DNA of 64,000 bases. Origin: Melitaea cinxia. Lineage: Eukaryota; Arthropoda; Insecta; Lepidoptera; Nymphalidae. Every line of letters starts with the position of its first letter. Position 1 is the stretch's first letter. Shown here one piece after another: positions 23,105-34,140 of this stretch. Location of the stretch: positions 620,001 to 684,000 of the forward strand of contig NC_059419.1 in NCBI RefSeq assembly GCF_905220565.1, read 5' to 3'. A model generated the notes under the pieces. It saw nothing but the letters and a program-made list of their open reading frames with translations. It was not told the DNA's origin and searched no databases. The translations under genes and the position numbers were made by a program.

Positions 23105-23262
23105 AACAGTCGTACGTGTTAAGCCGTCGATACCAGTTGTTATCATAAATACCTGACAGCGATCGTTACTCATAGTAATACGCCGCAATATAACCGCCAA
23201 TCCGCAGTGAATCAGCTTGGTGAATTAAGCTCTAATCCTTCCCAGTGGGATGTTATGTCGAT
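23105..23262 (+). mobile_element. SINE-A, decayed 3' half
   Basis: Holds the SINE-A middle and end blocks in order (AAGCCGTCGATACC, GCGATCGTTACTCATAGTA, TTAAGCTCTAATCCTTC). The tRNA-like head is absent. Confidence 0.6.
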
Positions 23263-23332
23263 ATTTAACTATGCTTATAATTTTTTTAGCATCTGGCCCA
23301 ACCACCACATTCTTGTTTGACACACAAATACG

Positions 23333-23500
23333 ATTCAGCCTGTAATATCCCACTACTTGGCATAGGCCTCTTTCCCCATGTAGGAGAAGGATCAAAGCTT
23401 AATCCACCACGCTGCTCCAATGCGTGGTTGGCGGGATATATTCCCTACTATGAGTAACGATCGCTATCAGGCGTACATGACAACAACCGGGACCGACGGC
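23333..23500 (-). mobile_element. SINE-A, 3' half
   Basis: The minus-strand copy keeps the AGGCTGAATCG-type end, the TACATGGGGAAAGAGGCCTA block and the GCGATCGTTACTCATAGTAG block. The head is missing. It lies in opposite orientation about 70 bp from the previous fragment. Confidence 0.7.
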
Positions 23501-24414
23501 TACACAATACACAAATAAACATTTTTATTTACCTCTTACAACTTCAATGACATTTACCTAAAATCTACATAAATTACAAATAATAAAACCTAAAACTCCC
23601 AACTATTTTTATAAACAAATTAAAATATTAAATTGTCTACAAATTTTTTTAATTAAAAAAGTAAAGTTTGGTAATTAATCATTTGCTCGTGACGCTGACG
23701 TCTGACAAATTACAACTTGTCAAGTCTCGTGTCTCTGGATCGCTCGAGTCCTGAGTACAGCCTCCTCTTATACTTTGACACTGGTGCTATTTACCTAAGC
23801 ATTGTCATAAAACACTAATCATTCGCCTGTCTTCCAACTTTAACGATTTGAGATGTCTTGTCAGTCTTGAAACACGAACAACTTTTTTTTTGGGTTTTTT
23901 CCTTAAAAGTATTGTTTTAAGACATTTAGTGGCTACGCGATATACTATTTCTTTCCTCTTTTTGTCATTAGTCATTAGTTTTATTAAAAAAAAAAAAAAA
24001 AAAAAAAAACTACAAAATACTTTATAGACTTTGATATAAACAATTAAAAAAAAAAGTAAAACAGTAAGTTCCAAACAAAAAAAAAAATATTTGTGGTCGT
24101 TAGATCCTCCAAATATAGAATGTTATTTTAACAACAATACAACTGACCAGGTTAAATTTAATAAAAAAGTTATAACTTTAATCTATACGAATTTAAATAT
24201 CACAAATAAAAAAAGTTAACATTTAGCACGAATATCACGCTACAAAACTATGCAAGAATAAATGTATATAGTGACGGCACATACGATGATAGTGACTTTA
24301 AAAATAATAATAAAAAAGACAGCCCATTAACATTTCGGTTAATGGTCTTAAACATCAATGTTTTACTACCTTAGTCGACAATTACTTTAGTAAGCTAGCA
24401 TGATTAAACCATAT
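23501..24414. other. no gene seen
   Basis: A/T-rich with a long A run near 23986-24009. The 89-codon minus-strand frame at 23805-24074 is built on that homopolymer and is not a gene. Confidence 0.55.
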
Positions 24415-25146
24415 AAAACTTTTTAAGTTAAACGGTTTTATGTTAAACATACATTGCAATGTTTAAGATAAATGTACTAAAAACCAAAAAATAATAAAAT
24501 AGATACAGTCGTGGGAATTATAAACATATGCATAGACTAGACTAAAATAAAACCGTGGGGCACGTCAATTGTCTACAATCGTTGATTAAAATGTTTGTTT
24601 TGTAATGTTACACTATAATTAGGCAGTTGTTCAACCGACAACGATGGACGTGTGATAAGTAGGGCTAGAATGTGGAAACAAGCTAGCAAGCTCGATTATA
24701 AGCGAGTTTTAGGGTTTCATAGTGGTGAGCGAGTAGTACTTTTATCATATGTTTTGTCGATTAAAGACAAACTACGAGCAGTGAAACGATTCCTCGCCAG
24801 CCAGCAGTGTGAATGTCCAACGATAAACTAGTTGAAACATCTCTTTTATTTACATGGAGTGTATAACTATTGGAATTTCCATGAGCAAGAAAATAGTAAG
24901 CAATTTCCTCACCGTCTGCGGGCCAACTGCCTATTTTAACGACGAATTAAACGATTCTTCTATCGCACATTAAGTCGATAATTTGTAGACAATTGACGTG
25001 CCCCACGGTTTTATTTTAGTCTAGTCTATGCATATGTTTATAATTCCCACGACTGTATCTATTTTATTATTTTTTGGTTTTTAGTACATTTATCTTAAAC
25101 ATTGCAATGTATGTTTAACATAAAACCGTTTAACTTAAAAAGTTTT
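24415..25146. repeat. perfect 164-bp inverted repeat with a 404-bp spacer
   Basis: The left arm (24415-24578) is the exact reverse complement of the right arm (24983-25146). I compared all 164 positions by eye and found no mismatch; homology stops sharply at both edges. The arms begin AAAACTTTTTAAGTTAAACG. The spacer contains no coding frame I recognise. It may be a foldback transposon or a recent inverted duplication. A transcript would form a long hairpin. Confidence 0.9.
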
Positions 25147-25252
25147 TTTACCTATTTTTATTTTCTAGTTTTTAGTTTTTATTTCGCATTCTGTTTAATT
25201 CATTTAGTGCTTCATTATTGCAAGGCCCATCTTAAATATTGAGGTTGTATAG

Positions 25253-25850
25253 TGCACTGTATTCTTCTTGTCAAGCCCTTTTATTTGATACCCATATTGG
25301 TGGGATTGATAAAAAATTGTTATCAGACATTTGGTAGCGGCGGCCAGCTTAGATTTCAATTTTGCATAGTAAATTGTATTCTACTTGTTGAGACCTTTCA
25401 TTTGATACAAATGTTGATGGGATTGATAAAACCTAAGTTATCCGCCATTTTGTAGAGGCCGCCATCTTGGATTTTAATTTTATATAGTACATTGATTATA
25501 CTGGTTGAGCACTTTCATTTGATACCCATATTGATGGGATCGATAAAACCTACCTTATCCGCCATTTTGTAGTGGCCGCCATCTTGTATTTCAATTTTTT
25601 ATAGTATATTGTATTCTGCTTGTTGAGCCCTTTCATTTGATACCCATATTGATGGAATCGATAAAACCTACGTTATCCGCCATTTTGTAGCGGCCGCCAT
25701 CTTGGATTTCAATTTTTTATAGTATATTGTATTCTGCTTGTTGAGCCCTTTCATTTGATACCCATATTGATGGGATTAATAAAACATAAATTATCCGCCA
25801 TTTTGTAGCGGCGGCCATCTTGAATTTATAATGATAATGAATAAACATAA
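25253..25850 (+). repeat. tandem array, five units of about 118 bp
   Basis: Units start near 25253, 25377, 25495, 25611 and 25729. Each carries CTTTCATTTGATACCCATAT, then ATCCGCCATTTTGTAG, then GGCCGCCATCTTGGATTTCA, with drift in the outer units. A shared non-repeated tail follows (25851-25960, AAATTTCAGATTAATCGGTT). The unit type is familiar from lepidopteran dispersed repeats, so this may be part of a non-autonomous transposon rather than a true satellite. Confidence 0.85.
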
Positions 25851-26564
25851 TTGTATTGTCACCAAAATCCAAAGTGTATACAAAATTTCAGATTAATCGG
25901 TTGACAGGAAGAGGGTGAAATTTGAATTACTAAATTTGACCCAAGAATAAATAAAGAAAAAATAAAAAAACAAACGGGGTGAGCTAAATAAAACCGTTTA
26001 AAAAAAACTATACGGTAATTAAAACATATTAACTTCTAAAATCGTTACAAAAAAAAACTCATTAATATACTCGAAACGCGAGATGTCGTCAAACGCTATA
26101 AAAATAAAGTAAAAAATTATAACAGGTGGTGGTGGTATAACTGAGCCACACCTGCTGCGAGATATTAATTATATGTATGTACGTTGTCGCACATTCAGCA
26201 GTGTGTTTCTCTTCTGCAATCGAATAACCTCCTTTAATTTAGGTTATTTCTTGGGAAATTGCTGTTTGCCTGATGCGGATGACGTCTGTACGTCTGCATA
26301 TTGTATATACTATTTTTTTTTAATAAACTTAGTGTTAAATTGACTTTCATTAGGTTTGGTTCACCTCGTGACCTTCCCTTATATGTCATTTCTCACTCAC
26401 TTATAAACAGTATTAATACGGTAATACGGCGACTTTGTGTATTTTTTAATTAAACATAAAGCAGAATGCAGAATAGGTTTTGTTATAAACAACCTAGCAT
26501 ATTTTCTTGCAGCTGTTAAAGTAGGTAGAAATTCGACTATATTTAGATTTACTTTTAATGAGAC
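25851..26564. other. tail of the tandem repeat, then no gene seen
   Basis: After the array tail, ATAAAACCGTTTAA recurs near 25989, matching the right arm of the inverted repeat near 25120. The rest is A/T-rich with no recognised feature. Confidence 0.4.
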
Positions 26565-26752
26565 AACGAAGCCCATAGGTCCAAATTTATTTATAACTAG
26601 CTACTCGGATAGACTTCGTTCTGTAATAGTAAAAATTATTGTTATTTTTTAATTTTTTAGTATTAAAATCTTCCGTGGGCTATAAGGAACATACAAAAAA
26701 AAATTGCCGAATTGGTCGAGCCATTATCAAGTTATGCGCTTAGCAACATTAT
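26565..26752 (+). mobile_element. dispersed lepidopteran repeat
   Basis: Contains AGACTTCGTTCTGTAATAGT, TCCGTGGGCTATAAGGAACA and GCCGAATTGGTCGAGCCATT then TCAAGTTATGCGCTTA, a block order I know from short lepidopteran elements. Family and ends are not determined. Confidence 0.5.
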
Positions 26753-28211
26753 AGATATTTAATAAAATTCAAGAAATATTAAAACTGCTTGCAGGTAACA
26801 GTATTACCAAAAAACCTTAAAATTGAAGCGATCAAAATATCACTTGACACTTTAGAAGTCCAAAATATATCCCGACTTATTTTTAAAATAGTCGTCTAAA
26901 TGTCCAAACCAAATTGAAAGAGAATTTAAGCGATCCCTTTCATGGTAGACCTTTTCTCCTCTATGGATGCGGTTTATTAGGTAATTTCCCTACCAAGGGT
27001 ATATGTTATCAGTAGTATGATAACAAACGGGACCGGGAACGGAATTACACGTCATTTAAAACCATCCCCAACTAAAGTTGCTCCACTATTGCAGAATAAT
27101 CAAATTCTTTTCAAAGTTCTTCACTGCTATGTCATAAAAAGATTTGATATGTCATATATTTTAAAGTTCTGTAAAATTTTAGCAAAATTAGTTCTATGAT
27201 CAATGTACAATGTAACAAATATATAGATATAAGGCAAAATTTAATTAAATACAGTAACCTGGTAAAATTTATAAGGATCTCAGTAACTACAGACTAATTT
27301 TTACACATACTTCTTAAAACCTAGTTTATGGAAACTATATTTTAAACTGACAGCTCATTTTAATGGAAAAAAAATACACATTTTACATAATCATCGAAAC
27401 GATTTATCAAAAATCGTGTCGGGATGTAAAAACGACTATTCCTAATAAACATATATATGTAATACACGGGAGAAGTATTAAGATGTTATACAACACGTCT
27501 ATGATAGCGTTCGTGACCTTTCTATAAACATTTTGTTTGTTTATATAAAACGGTTTTATGCTTAATTACTAGGGATTAAGATAAAGCTTTTCGTTTAGTA
27601 GCCAAGTAATAGAAATAAACATTTTACTGTAAACGTAAGTCTTTTGAATCTATACAAAATGGTGTTCCGCTAGAATGAATTTTAGGTCCATATTTATTAT
27701 TAATACATATAAGAGCTTACCGTTTAATGTTATCTTTGTGCGTAGTATGATACTGTTTGCTTATAATACTTTATTGTTATTTTAAGAGACATGAAGAAAA
27801 ATAAGTATTACGAGGTAAACAATGCAGTTATAGAAATAGAGATCACTTTTACAAATAATTTAGTTTCAAAACAAAGAAGACAGATATGTATGCAACTCAC
27901 GTTATTGAATACAAAGGAATAAAGTTTCGATTTATTACTAAAACTAAGTAACGAAGTACTTAATGACATTGATAATAAAATAGTATAATCAATTATAGTA
28001 GTAGTAGTCTTAGATTAAACATTATTTATATTATAGTTAATATTTTGGTTATAAAGCTTCCTTGATATAAAAAAAAGTATTGATTCTTATAGAACTTTCA
28101 TAAAACCAAGCCTTTAAGACAAATGTCTTTATTTGTTTTATACGTAAATTATTTTGTTCTGATGTACGTTTATTGTACGTCACATTCCTATTTTTTTCTT
28201 TCTCTTAATTT
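26753..28211. other. no gene seen; possible decayed SINE
   Basis: A/T-rich. Around 26937-27045 blocks such as CTTTTCTCCTCTATGGATGC and GTATGATAACAAACGGGACC recall a decayed minus-strand SINE-A. The rest shows no family or frame. Confidence 0.4.
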
Positions 28212-28343
28212 CTAACCCTAAAGTTGTCTAGAAGAAATCGCTAACGAGCGATAATGCCGCCTTATTGTGTTCTCTGTACTTCACAATTCTGTATTAAATT
28301 ACTTTGTGTACGGTGTGCAATAAAAGAATAAATAAATAAAAAT
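28212..28343 (+). mobile_element. LINE 3'-UTR fragment
   Basis: The AAATCGCTAACGAGCGATAA hairpin, a GCCGCC block, GTGTGCAATAAAAG and an AATAAATAAATA tail match the 3' ends of lepidopteran CR1/Jockey-type LINEs as I recall them. No coding part remains. Confidence 0.5.
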
Positions 28344-28500
28344 CTTTGCAGCATATTATATACAACCTATCTAGATTAATATAGGTGCGACAAAGTTATA
28401 AGAATTCAAATATATGTACCTCCTACACCCCTCCACACACACACGCAAAATTAACTACCTCTTTGTAATATTAAATAGAAGAAAATAACGCTTTATTTGG

Positions 28501-28659
28501 TCATTTTAACTCAATATCCACTCGGGTGAATTGAGATACTTCCGCTGAGCACCTCATTTGTAGTAAAGTGGCTAAATTGTCGCCTTTTACACAAACACCT
28601 ACACTTAGGCCAAAATTTTTCTTTGTTTTCGTCTGCATTGTCCCACCCCGCATACATAC
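28501..28659 (-). CDS. candidate terminal exon of an unknown gene
   Basis: I do not recognise the product. Reading minus, a pyrimidine-rich tract ends in TTTTTGTTACAG at 28660, and an open frame follows directly (VCMRGGTMQTKTKKNFGLSV onward, about 52 residues). It closes with TGA at 28501-28503, and AATAAA lies about 10 bases downstream. Acceptor, frame, stop and polyadenylation signal are in the right order for a last exon. Against it, the frame is short, no upstream exon can be identified, and the acceptor is immediately followed by GTATGT, which is itself a donor. The site could therefore be a recursive splice point or chance. Confidence 0.25.
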   Translation of the reverse strand, partial: VCMRGGTMQTKTKKNFGLSVGVCVKGDNLATLLQMRCSAEVSQFTRVDIELK

Positions 28660-29056
28660 CTGTAACAAAAATATTAGAACGTTAAAATATATTACTATTG
28701 AGATGCAGGATATAATGAGATGCAAGGATATAATTTTATGAACAATATTTTCATCTGAGTATAGGCGTTGAACGAGAAAAGGCCGCTAAATATATAAACG
28801 GGAATATTGATGTTCTTGATCGCTTCCTCTATGCTAAAGCTATTTAAACGTCTGTATAAAACTTGACATATCAACCACAAACAGACCAGATAGTTTACAG
28901 CTCGGAGTTATAAGTGTTTTTATTGCTAAATTATTACAACAAAATAAGATGGATCACGATAGTTAAAAAATTATGAGTGTTGATGTCATGTCATGTAACT
29001 TTTATGTTGTATTTCTATACAAAGCTCTTTTATGTCAAAGCTGTTTTGTGTTTCTT
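28660..29056. other. no gene seen
   Basis: A/T-rich sequence upstream of the candidate exon. A 61-codon minus frame (28695-28880) is unrecognised. Confidence 0.5.
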
Positions 29057-29230
29057 TTGAGCATGCGTTAGCTTAATGGTCACAGCACTGACTTACGGCG
29101 GCGGGTACATGGCGGTCGCAGGTTCGATTCCCGCACATGGCATATATTTCTATTGACAGATGTTTGCCGTGATCTGGATGTTTGTGCTTGTGTATTTAGT
29201 GTTTCTTGTAGTGAGTGCCTCCGATGAGTG
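29057..29230 (+). mobile_element. tRNA-derived SINE, family B variant, decayed
   Basis: A-box-like GCGTTAGCTTAATGGTCACA, B box GGTTCGATTCCC, and the following GACAGATGTTTGCCGTGATC block. The 3' half is degraded. Confidence 0.7.
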
Positions 29231-29395
29231 TGCGGCGTTTGTTTATTTACGTCTATAACTTTTTAATATTTTACTTGTTTAACATAGACACCACGTCGGC
29301 GTCGTCTCTTTTGTCGGTTCGTAAAATGCAACTTAATGTCTATGTTAGCCATCAATTCATATAAATAGATTTATATAAATATTTTAAATATTAAT

Positions 29396-29470
29396 CACAC
29401 CCAGACTGGGGGTGGGAATCGAACCATCGCACCTGAACCGGAAAGCCTGATAAGGTCAACACCCAACTTT
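29396..29470 (-). mobile_element. SINE-C head fragment
   Basis: The minus strand carries GGTTCGATTCCCACCCCC and CAGTCTGGGTGTG, matching the SINE-C at 62490-62750. Only the tRNA-like region remains. Confidence 0.5.
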
Positions 29471-29617
29471 GCCGTTAAGTAAAATCTATATTTAACGTTT
29501 TTATTGCAGAGAACTGAATGAAAAGAAGCAAGCTTTCTTGACCGAAAAGTTGATCTCATCTCTTTGGAGGAAAACATGTTAGTACCTGTCTCGGAAGAAA
29601 TCCTTAGACATGTTCGC

Positions 29618-29735
29618 ATATACCCGCAGTGGGGCAGCGCAACGCAGAGGGATTAAAGTTTATACCGTATCCCTAATAGAGAAGAGGCCTTCGCTTAGCG
29701 GGATATTATGAACAGACTGTTTCTGACAGTTCTAA
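29618..29735 (+). mobile_element. SINE-A 3'-end fragment, decayed
   Basis: CCCGCAGTGGGGCAGCGCAA, GAGAAGAGGCCTTCGC and GCGGGATATTATGAACAGAC line up with the SINE-A end with many changes. Confidence 0.45.
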
Positions 29736-29884
29736 TTAGAACGCTTCACCTTGTAAGTGATGTTTGTTTACATTTTGCATTAAAAAAACACTCAAAATCG
29801 ATTATCACAGAATTAATTTAAAATATTTCGTCAAAGTTACCGTTACTAAATAATAGTGTTTGCTCATAAACGAAAAAAAAAACA

Positions 29885-30075
29885 GATTTTAATTTTACAT
29901 CGACAAATAGTATAGGTACGCATTATTAGGGATAGCTAAAAAAAATACTTGTTAGACATCGATCAAATAGAAGAACACGGCAAGCACCAGCTTTCGATTA
30001 AAATTGGTCCACCCAAACACACACTTAAAAAAATACAGCCGAATTAAGAACATCCTTATTTTTTTGAAATCGGTT
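29885..30075. mobile_element. foldback element fragment
   Basis: Shares CACCAGCTTTCGATTAAAAT, GGTCCACCCA and the ATTTTTTTGAAATCGGTTAA end with the elements at 6401 and 14811. Only one arm is present. Confidence 0.5.
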
Positions 30076-30672
30076 AAACATAAACTAAGTTAACATCATT
30101 TGAAATATCAAGTATTAAATAACGAAAATTGTTTTGAAAATAATTATTTAAGGCGTTTAAGCGCTGCAATAGAGGCGAAACTAAATTGAATATTAAACAA
30201 AGGACAAATCGCCAGAGTATTCACCGCCACAAGTGCATGCAATCTGCATTAATGGGGGGTGTGTTAGGGGGTGGGGGGGTGCACAAATGCCAGCTTAGTG
30301 ACCCTCAGAGTTGAATAGCGTGGGTTTATTTAGAAAATTACGTTCTGAGTTAACTTGTATAGTCTTTTATTCTCCATCTGACATTATCATAATTTAGTTC
30401 AGTGGTCTTGTTATGTTTAGATTTATTTAAAGCTGTAATTATATCATATTTGTGTAACTTATATATGTAAAATATTTTATAGTAATAACAAAATTGTTTA
30501 TTGTAAGCCAGAAACAATAGTAGAAGTGCAATGGGCGCTCTTATGGTATAGACTTATAGAGCAATTTGTTTCAACTTCAGGAGAATAATAAATATTGTTT
30601 TAGGAAAAAGACACTTTGGTAGGCGATAAACGAAACAAACCAGTACAAATAGATACTTAACCTATTTATATA
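30076..30672. other. no gene; G-rich run
   Basis: Between 30253 and 30282 there are three long G runs (six, five and seven) within 30 bases. This could form a G-quadruplex. Otherwise A/T-rich. Confidence 0.45.
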
Positions 30673-31066
30673 TGGATACTAGTGGTCGCAAAGTGATCGA
30701 AAATCAACCATAATTAAAATATAATTAAAATTTAAATTAAAGAGAAACAAAAAAAAAAATGAAAATAAAGGACATTTTTTAAAAAATTTCAATTTGATTT
30801 TAAACTGATAAACAACAAAAAAGTATATTATGCGTGTAAGTGTCAAATACATGGTAGTGTGTGTAATGTTTTTTTTTTATTGATTTAATATATTTTTAGG
30901 CATAGTTAAAAAATCTTTTTTTAACTATGCCTATGCTCTATATTAGCATTCTGCACTCCTTCTCTATACAAACTATAAAACTATAAGTTTACGAAATTTC
31001 ATACTTTTCCGCCATAAAAAGGGGTACAAAATTTTTGCTTAACCTATTAATATATAGATTATGCCA
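30673..31066 (+). mobile_element. dispersed repeat family D, copy 1
   Basis: Begins ACTAGTGGTCGCAAAGTGAT and ends AAAAAGGGGTACAAAATTTT then TTGCTTAACC. It aligns along its length with 37125-37432, including TTAGCATTCTGCACTCCTTC. Non-coding. The class is uncertain. Confidence 0.7.
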
Positions 31067-31597
31067 TACATATTCAAAATATATAAATATACGTTGAAAC
31101 GAAAACACTAACTGTCGTATATGACTAAAAATAAAATTAAATAATAAAATCTAGAAGATAATTAATTTCTTAGAAAATATATATAATAGAAAAATTATTT
31201 AAATTCTAAGAAATAAAATTAAAATAATTTATAAAACTATTTACTTAAAGGACAAAAGTAAAGTAAGTAAAGATAAATAATAGCATTTACTTAATTGATT
31301 TTAATTAAAAAAATATGTTTAAAAGTAAATGATTCAAGCGACCGGAATCCAGCCAACTTTCTCTTCAATTATGAAAAAAGGTACACAACTCGACAGCCTT
31401 GACTGACTCCCAATATTATGATGACAGGTAAGGAAAATGGAAAATAAATGACACGATTCTGTCTGTGTAGTCAGTCGTTGATGTGGATATAATTAATTAC
31501 ATGAAATGTTTGTTTCAAATACAAAATGAGTGTTGTTTGTATTCGAATGTGGAATTATTTCACCAATCGCAATAAGTTAAACGCAATAAGTTAAAAG
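31067..31597. other. no gene seen
   Basis: Very A/T-rich with no recognised family. Confidence 0.55.
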
Positions 31598-31930
31598 ACG
31601 CCGCGTTGGCGCAACGGTCACAGCTATGGATTGTGCCTGTTGCGCCGGCGGTTGCGGGTTCGATCCCCGCACATGACAAACATTTGTATTGGCCATACAG
31701 GTGTTTGCCGTGGTCTGGGTATTTGTGTAGTCTTTGTGGGTCTCCCCACTGTGCCTTGGAGAGCATAAGCCGTCGGTCCCGGTTGTTATCGTGTACACCT
31801 GATAGCGATCGTTACTCACAGTAGGGAATATATCCGCCAACCCGCATTGGAGCAGCGTGGTAAGCTCTGATCCTTCTCCTACATGGGGAAAGAGGCCTAT
31901 GCCCAGTAGTGGGATATTACAGGCTGAAGC
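31598..31930 (+). mobile_element. SINE-A, full-length tRNA-derived copy
   Basis: The head has an A-box-like GTTGGCGCAACGGTCACAG and the B box GGTTCGATCCC (31657-31667), the internal RNA polymerase III promoter. The body ends CCCAGTAGTGGGATATTACA then GGCTGAAGCG. It is flanked by a near-perfect direct repeat (AATAAGTTAAA at 31583-31594 and about 31931-31942), as expected of a target duplication. This is the reference copy for the others. Confidence 0.9.
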
Positions 31931-32114
31931 GTAATAAGTTAAACATTTATAAATAAACATGCAATTAAATCTTTATAAATAAAAATCGATTACCAAAATG
32001 TAAGTACGCGCATTTGTTATAGAGGTATAGAAAACATTCGTGGGGTACGTCCCATAATAAAACTGAATTTTTTTGAAAGCGTCTTAAGATTATTAGTTAG
32101 ATAAAGAATTGTTT

Positions 32115-32243
32115 GGATGAAAGCGTGAAAAAAATAGCCTATAGCCTAAATGAGCTATCCATCCCAAAAAATAAATCAATTCGAAGCAATAGTTCCTAAA
32201 ATTAGCGCGTTTAAACAAACTAACAAAATTTTCAGCTTTATAA
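32115..32243 (+). mobile_element. dispersed repeat family F fragment
   Basis: ATGAGCTATCCATCCCAAAA, then CAATTCGAAGCAATAGTTCC, then ATTAGCGCGTTTAAACAAAC, a block order shared with 57838-57985 and 58562-58670. Confidence 0.65.
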
Positions 32244-32426
32244 TCATTACATAGTATAAAACAAAGTCGCTTCCCGCTGTCTGTATACTTAGATCTCTAA
32301 AAATACTCAACGGATTTTGATGCGGTTTTCTTTAGTAAGTAGAGTGATTCCAGAGGAAGGTTATGCATAATATACTAGAGGAACACTGAGTTTTTGCAAG
32401 CGTGCAAAGCCGGGGCGCATCGCTAG
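32244..32426 (+). mobile_element. Lep1-like non-autonomous Helitron, short copy
   Basis: TCATTACATAGTATAAAACA start after an A, and GCCGGGGCGCATCGCTAG end before a T. It has inserted directly at the end of the family-F fragment. Confidence 0.85.
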
Positions 32427-33074
32427 TCTTATATCTAGTATTATACATAGTATAGGTTACTCTCAAAATTACCAACATTTTACTACTTCGCTATTATGTA
32501 CGAGACTCTAGGGTATTTTACTTTGTTTAAAATACTCGATATATGACGGAATTGTTTATAAAACTTTTATATTTCTTTGATAATAATTATGAGTTTTTAT
32601 AATAAGAGATAAGTTATATCATATTAATTGTAGTAGGTGTCAAAAAAGTCTTAATCTTTAAAGTTATTACTTACCGAAGTTCGAGTTAAAAACGCGTCGA
32701 GTCAAAGGTTACAACAGAATTAAGTAAAACGCAAGAGAACCAGTTCCTCCGCCATCTGGCAAGGTATCGTGTTACTACGTGCTCAAATTTTGACAAACAA
32801 TGAAGTCACTCCTCCATGTGATACCGCGTAGTTAAACAATTCAGAAAACTCACGTTTTGAAACATTATTTTTTGATTACGGAGGGTAACTTTAATTTTTT
32901 TTTTTTTGTTAAGTTTAGGGCGTTTTTGTTACAAAATTTTACGTTCTAGACACTCCTAAATCTTTTTAACTATTATAACTATCAAAAATCGGTCGATATG
33001 GACAAATAACCAGATATATTGAGTGTATAAAATACAGAATAACAAAAAGGACATAATATTTTAATAATAAGTAA
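32427..33074. other. no gene seen
   Basis: A/T-rich unique sequence. Nothing recognised. Confidence 0.5.
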
Positions 33075-33130
33075 ATAAACGCTTCAAGCACAACGGCCCC
33101 TAGTAGCATTTTCTCCTGTGTCGGTACATA
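33075..33130 (-). mobile_element. SINE-B 3' fragment
   Basis: The minus strand reads GACACAGGAGAAAATGCTAC and GGGGCCGTTGTGCTTGAAGC, the end segment of the copy at 17429-17640. Confidence 0.6.
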
Positions 33131-34075
33131 TTAAAAGTCAGTACTCTAAAAGCAATTACGTAAGATGTACATTTTCAGATTTACAAACGGATTAGATAGC
33201 TCACTGCAATCTGCTACAATGAATTTTCAGATTAATTGACCCAACTAAAAATAAACTTCTAGCACCTCATACGTATTGTTCTGAACATCGTAAGTTCAAT
33301 ATATATCGATTACCAACCGATACATTGTAAGCTGTCCTTGATTCGCGAATAAGAGGTTATGTCACTGTGAGACTTTTTTAGACAGAGTTGTGTCGCGGCA
33401 GCTGCCGACTCGCGTCAGAAGAATATGTTCAAAATTGCAGATGCAAGTGATAGCCGCTTCTCCTTCTTTTATTTTTATTTTGATTCATTGGAGCTAAATA
33501 TATTATACTTTTTACTCACTACTTATAATTAAATACATCGTAATAACGTTGATAGGTGACAACGTTTTTTGTGTAACTGTAAGCTAGCTGCTAACTTAAA
33601 TTAAACAAATTTAAATTAATACTATTGACAACAATACAGTAATTTATAAATTTAAATCTAGTCATAATCAAGATTATACTTACAAGATTAATTGATATCT
33701 ACAAAACTACATATATTTGAAAAAACAAAAACCTACTGAATCATCATTTCCATTTGCCGAAAAAAACTCGTCGAAATTTGCGAAGACTTTTAACGCGATG
33801 TCGTCACTTTGCTAGCCAAATTAGTATCATAATGAGATATTATCCTTCGCTCATATCACACGATACTAGGTGCTTCGGGGAAAATCAATTTCCGAGACAT
33901 TATCGATGACCTAATTTAGATTATTTTTTTCGTAAACGAAAATTTGACTTAATAAGATGTTCTATATATCAGCGGAACAGTGAATAAACTACCAATCGCG
34001 GTTTATACAAATTACCTACATTGGCAATCAGTTACAAATCAAAAACTTAAGTTTATTTGCATGTATGTACATATG
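33131..34075. other. no gene; short GC palindrome
   Basis: CGGCAGCTGCCG at 33396-33407 is a perfect 12-bp palindrome with an E-box core, in a GC-richer patch (33390-33415). Otherwise A/T-rich. Confidence 0.45.
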
Positions 34076-34140
34076 AGTCCTTCTGCTACATGAAAAAAGA
34101 GGCCATGTCCATGTGGGATATTACAGATTGAATTGTGATT
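34076..34140 (+). mobile_element. SINE-A 3' end fragment
   Basis: TCCTTCTGCTACATGAAAAA, then GAGGCCATGTCC and GTGGGATATTACAG. Confidence 0.6.

Noticed and set aside
23805..24074. 89-codon minus-strand frame
   Set aside because: Poly-Phe and Lys stretches come from homopolymer T/A runs; no motif.
31560..31960. Frames of 68-127 codons on both strands
   Set aside because: They lie inside SINE-A, a non-coding RNA polymerase III element; the same pseudo-peptides recur at 44218, 53393 and 61471.
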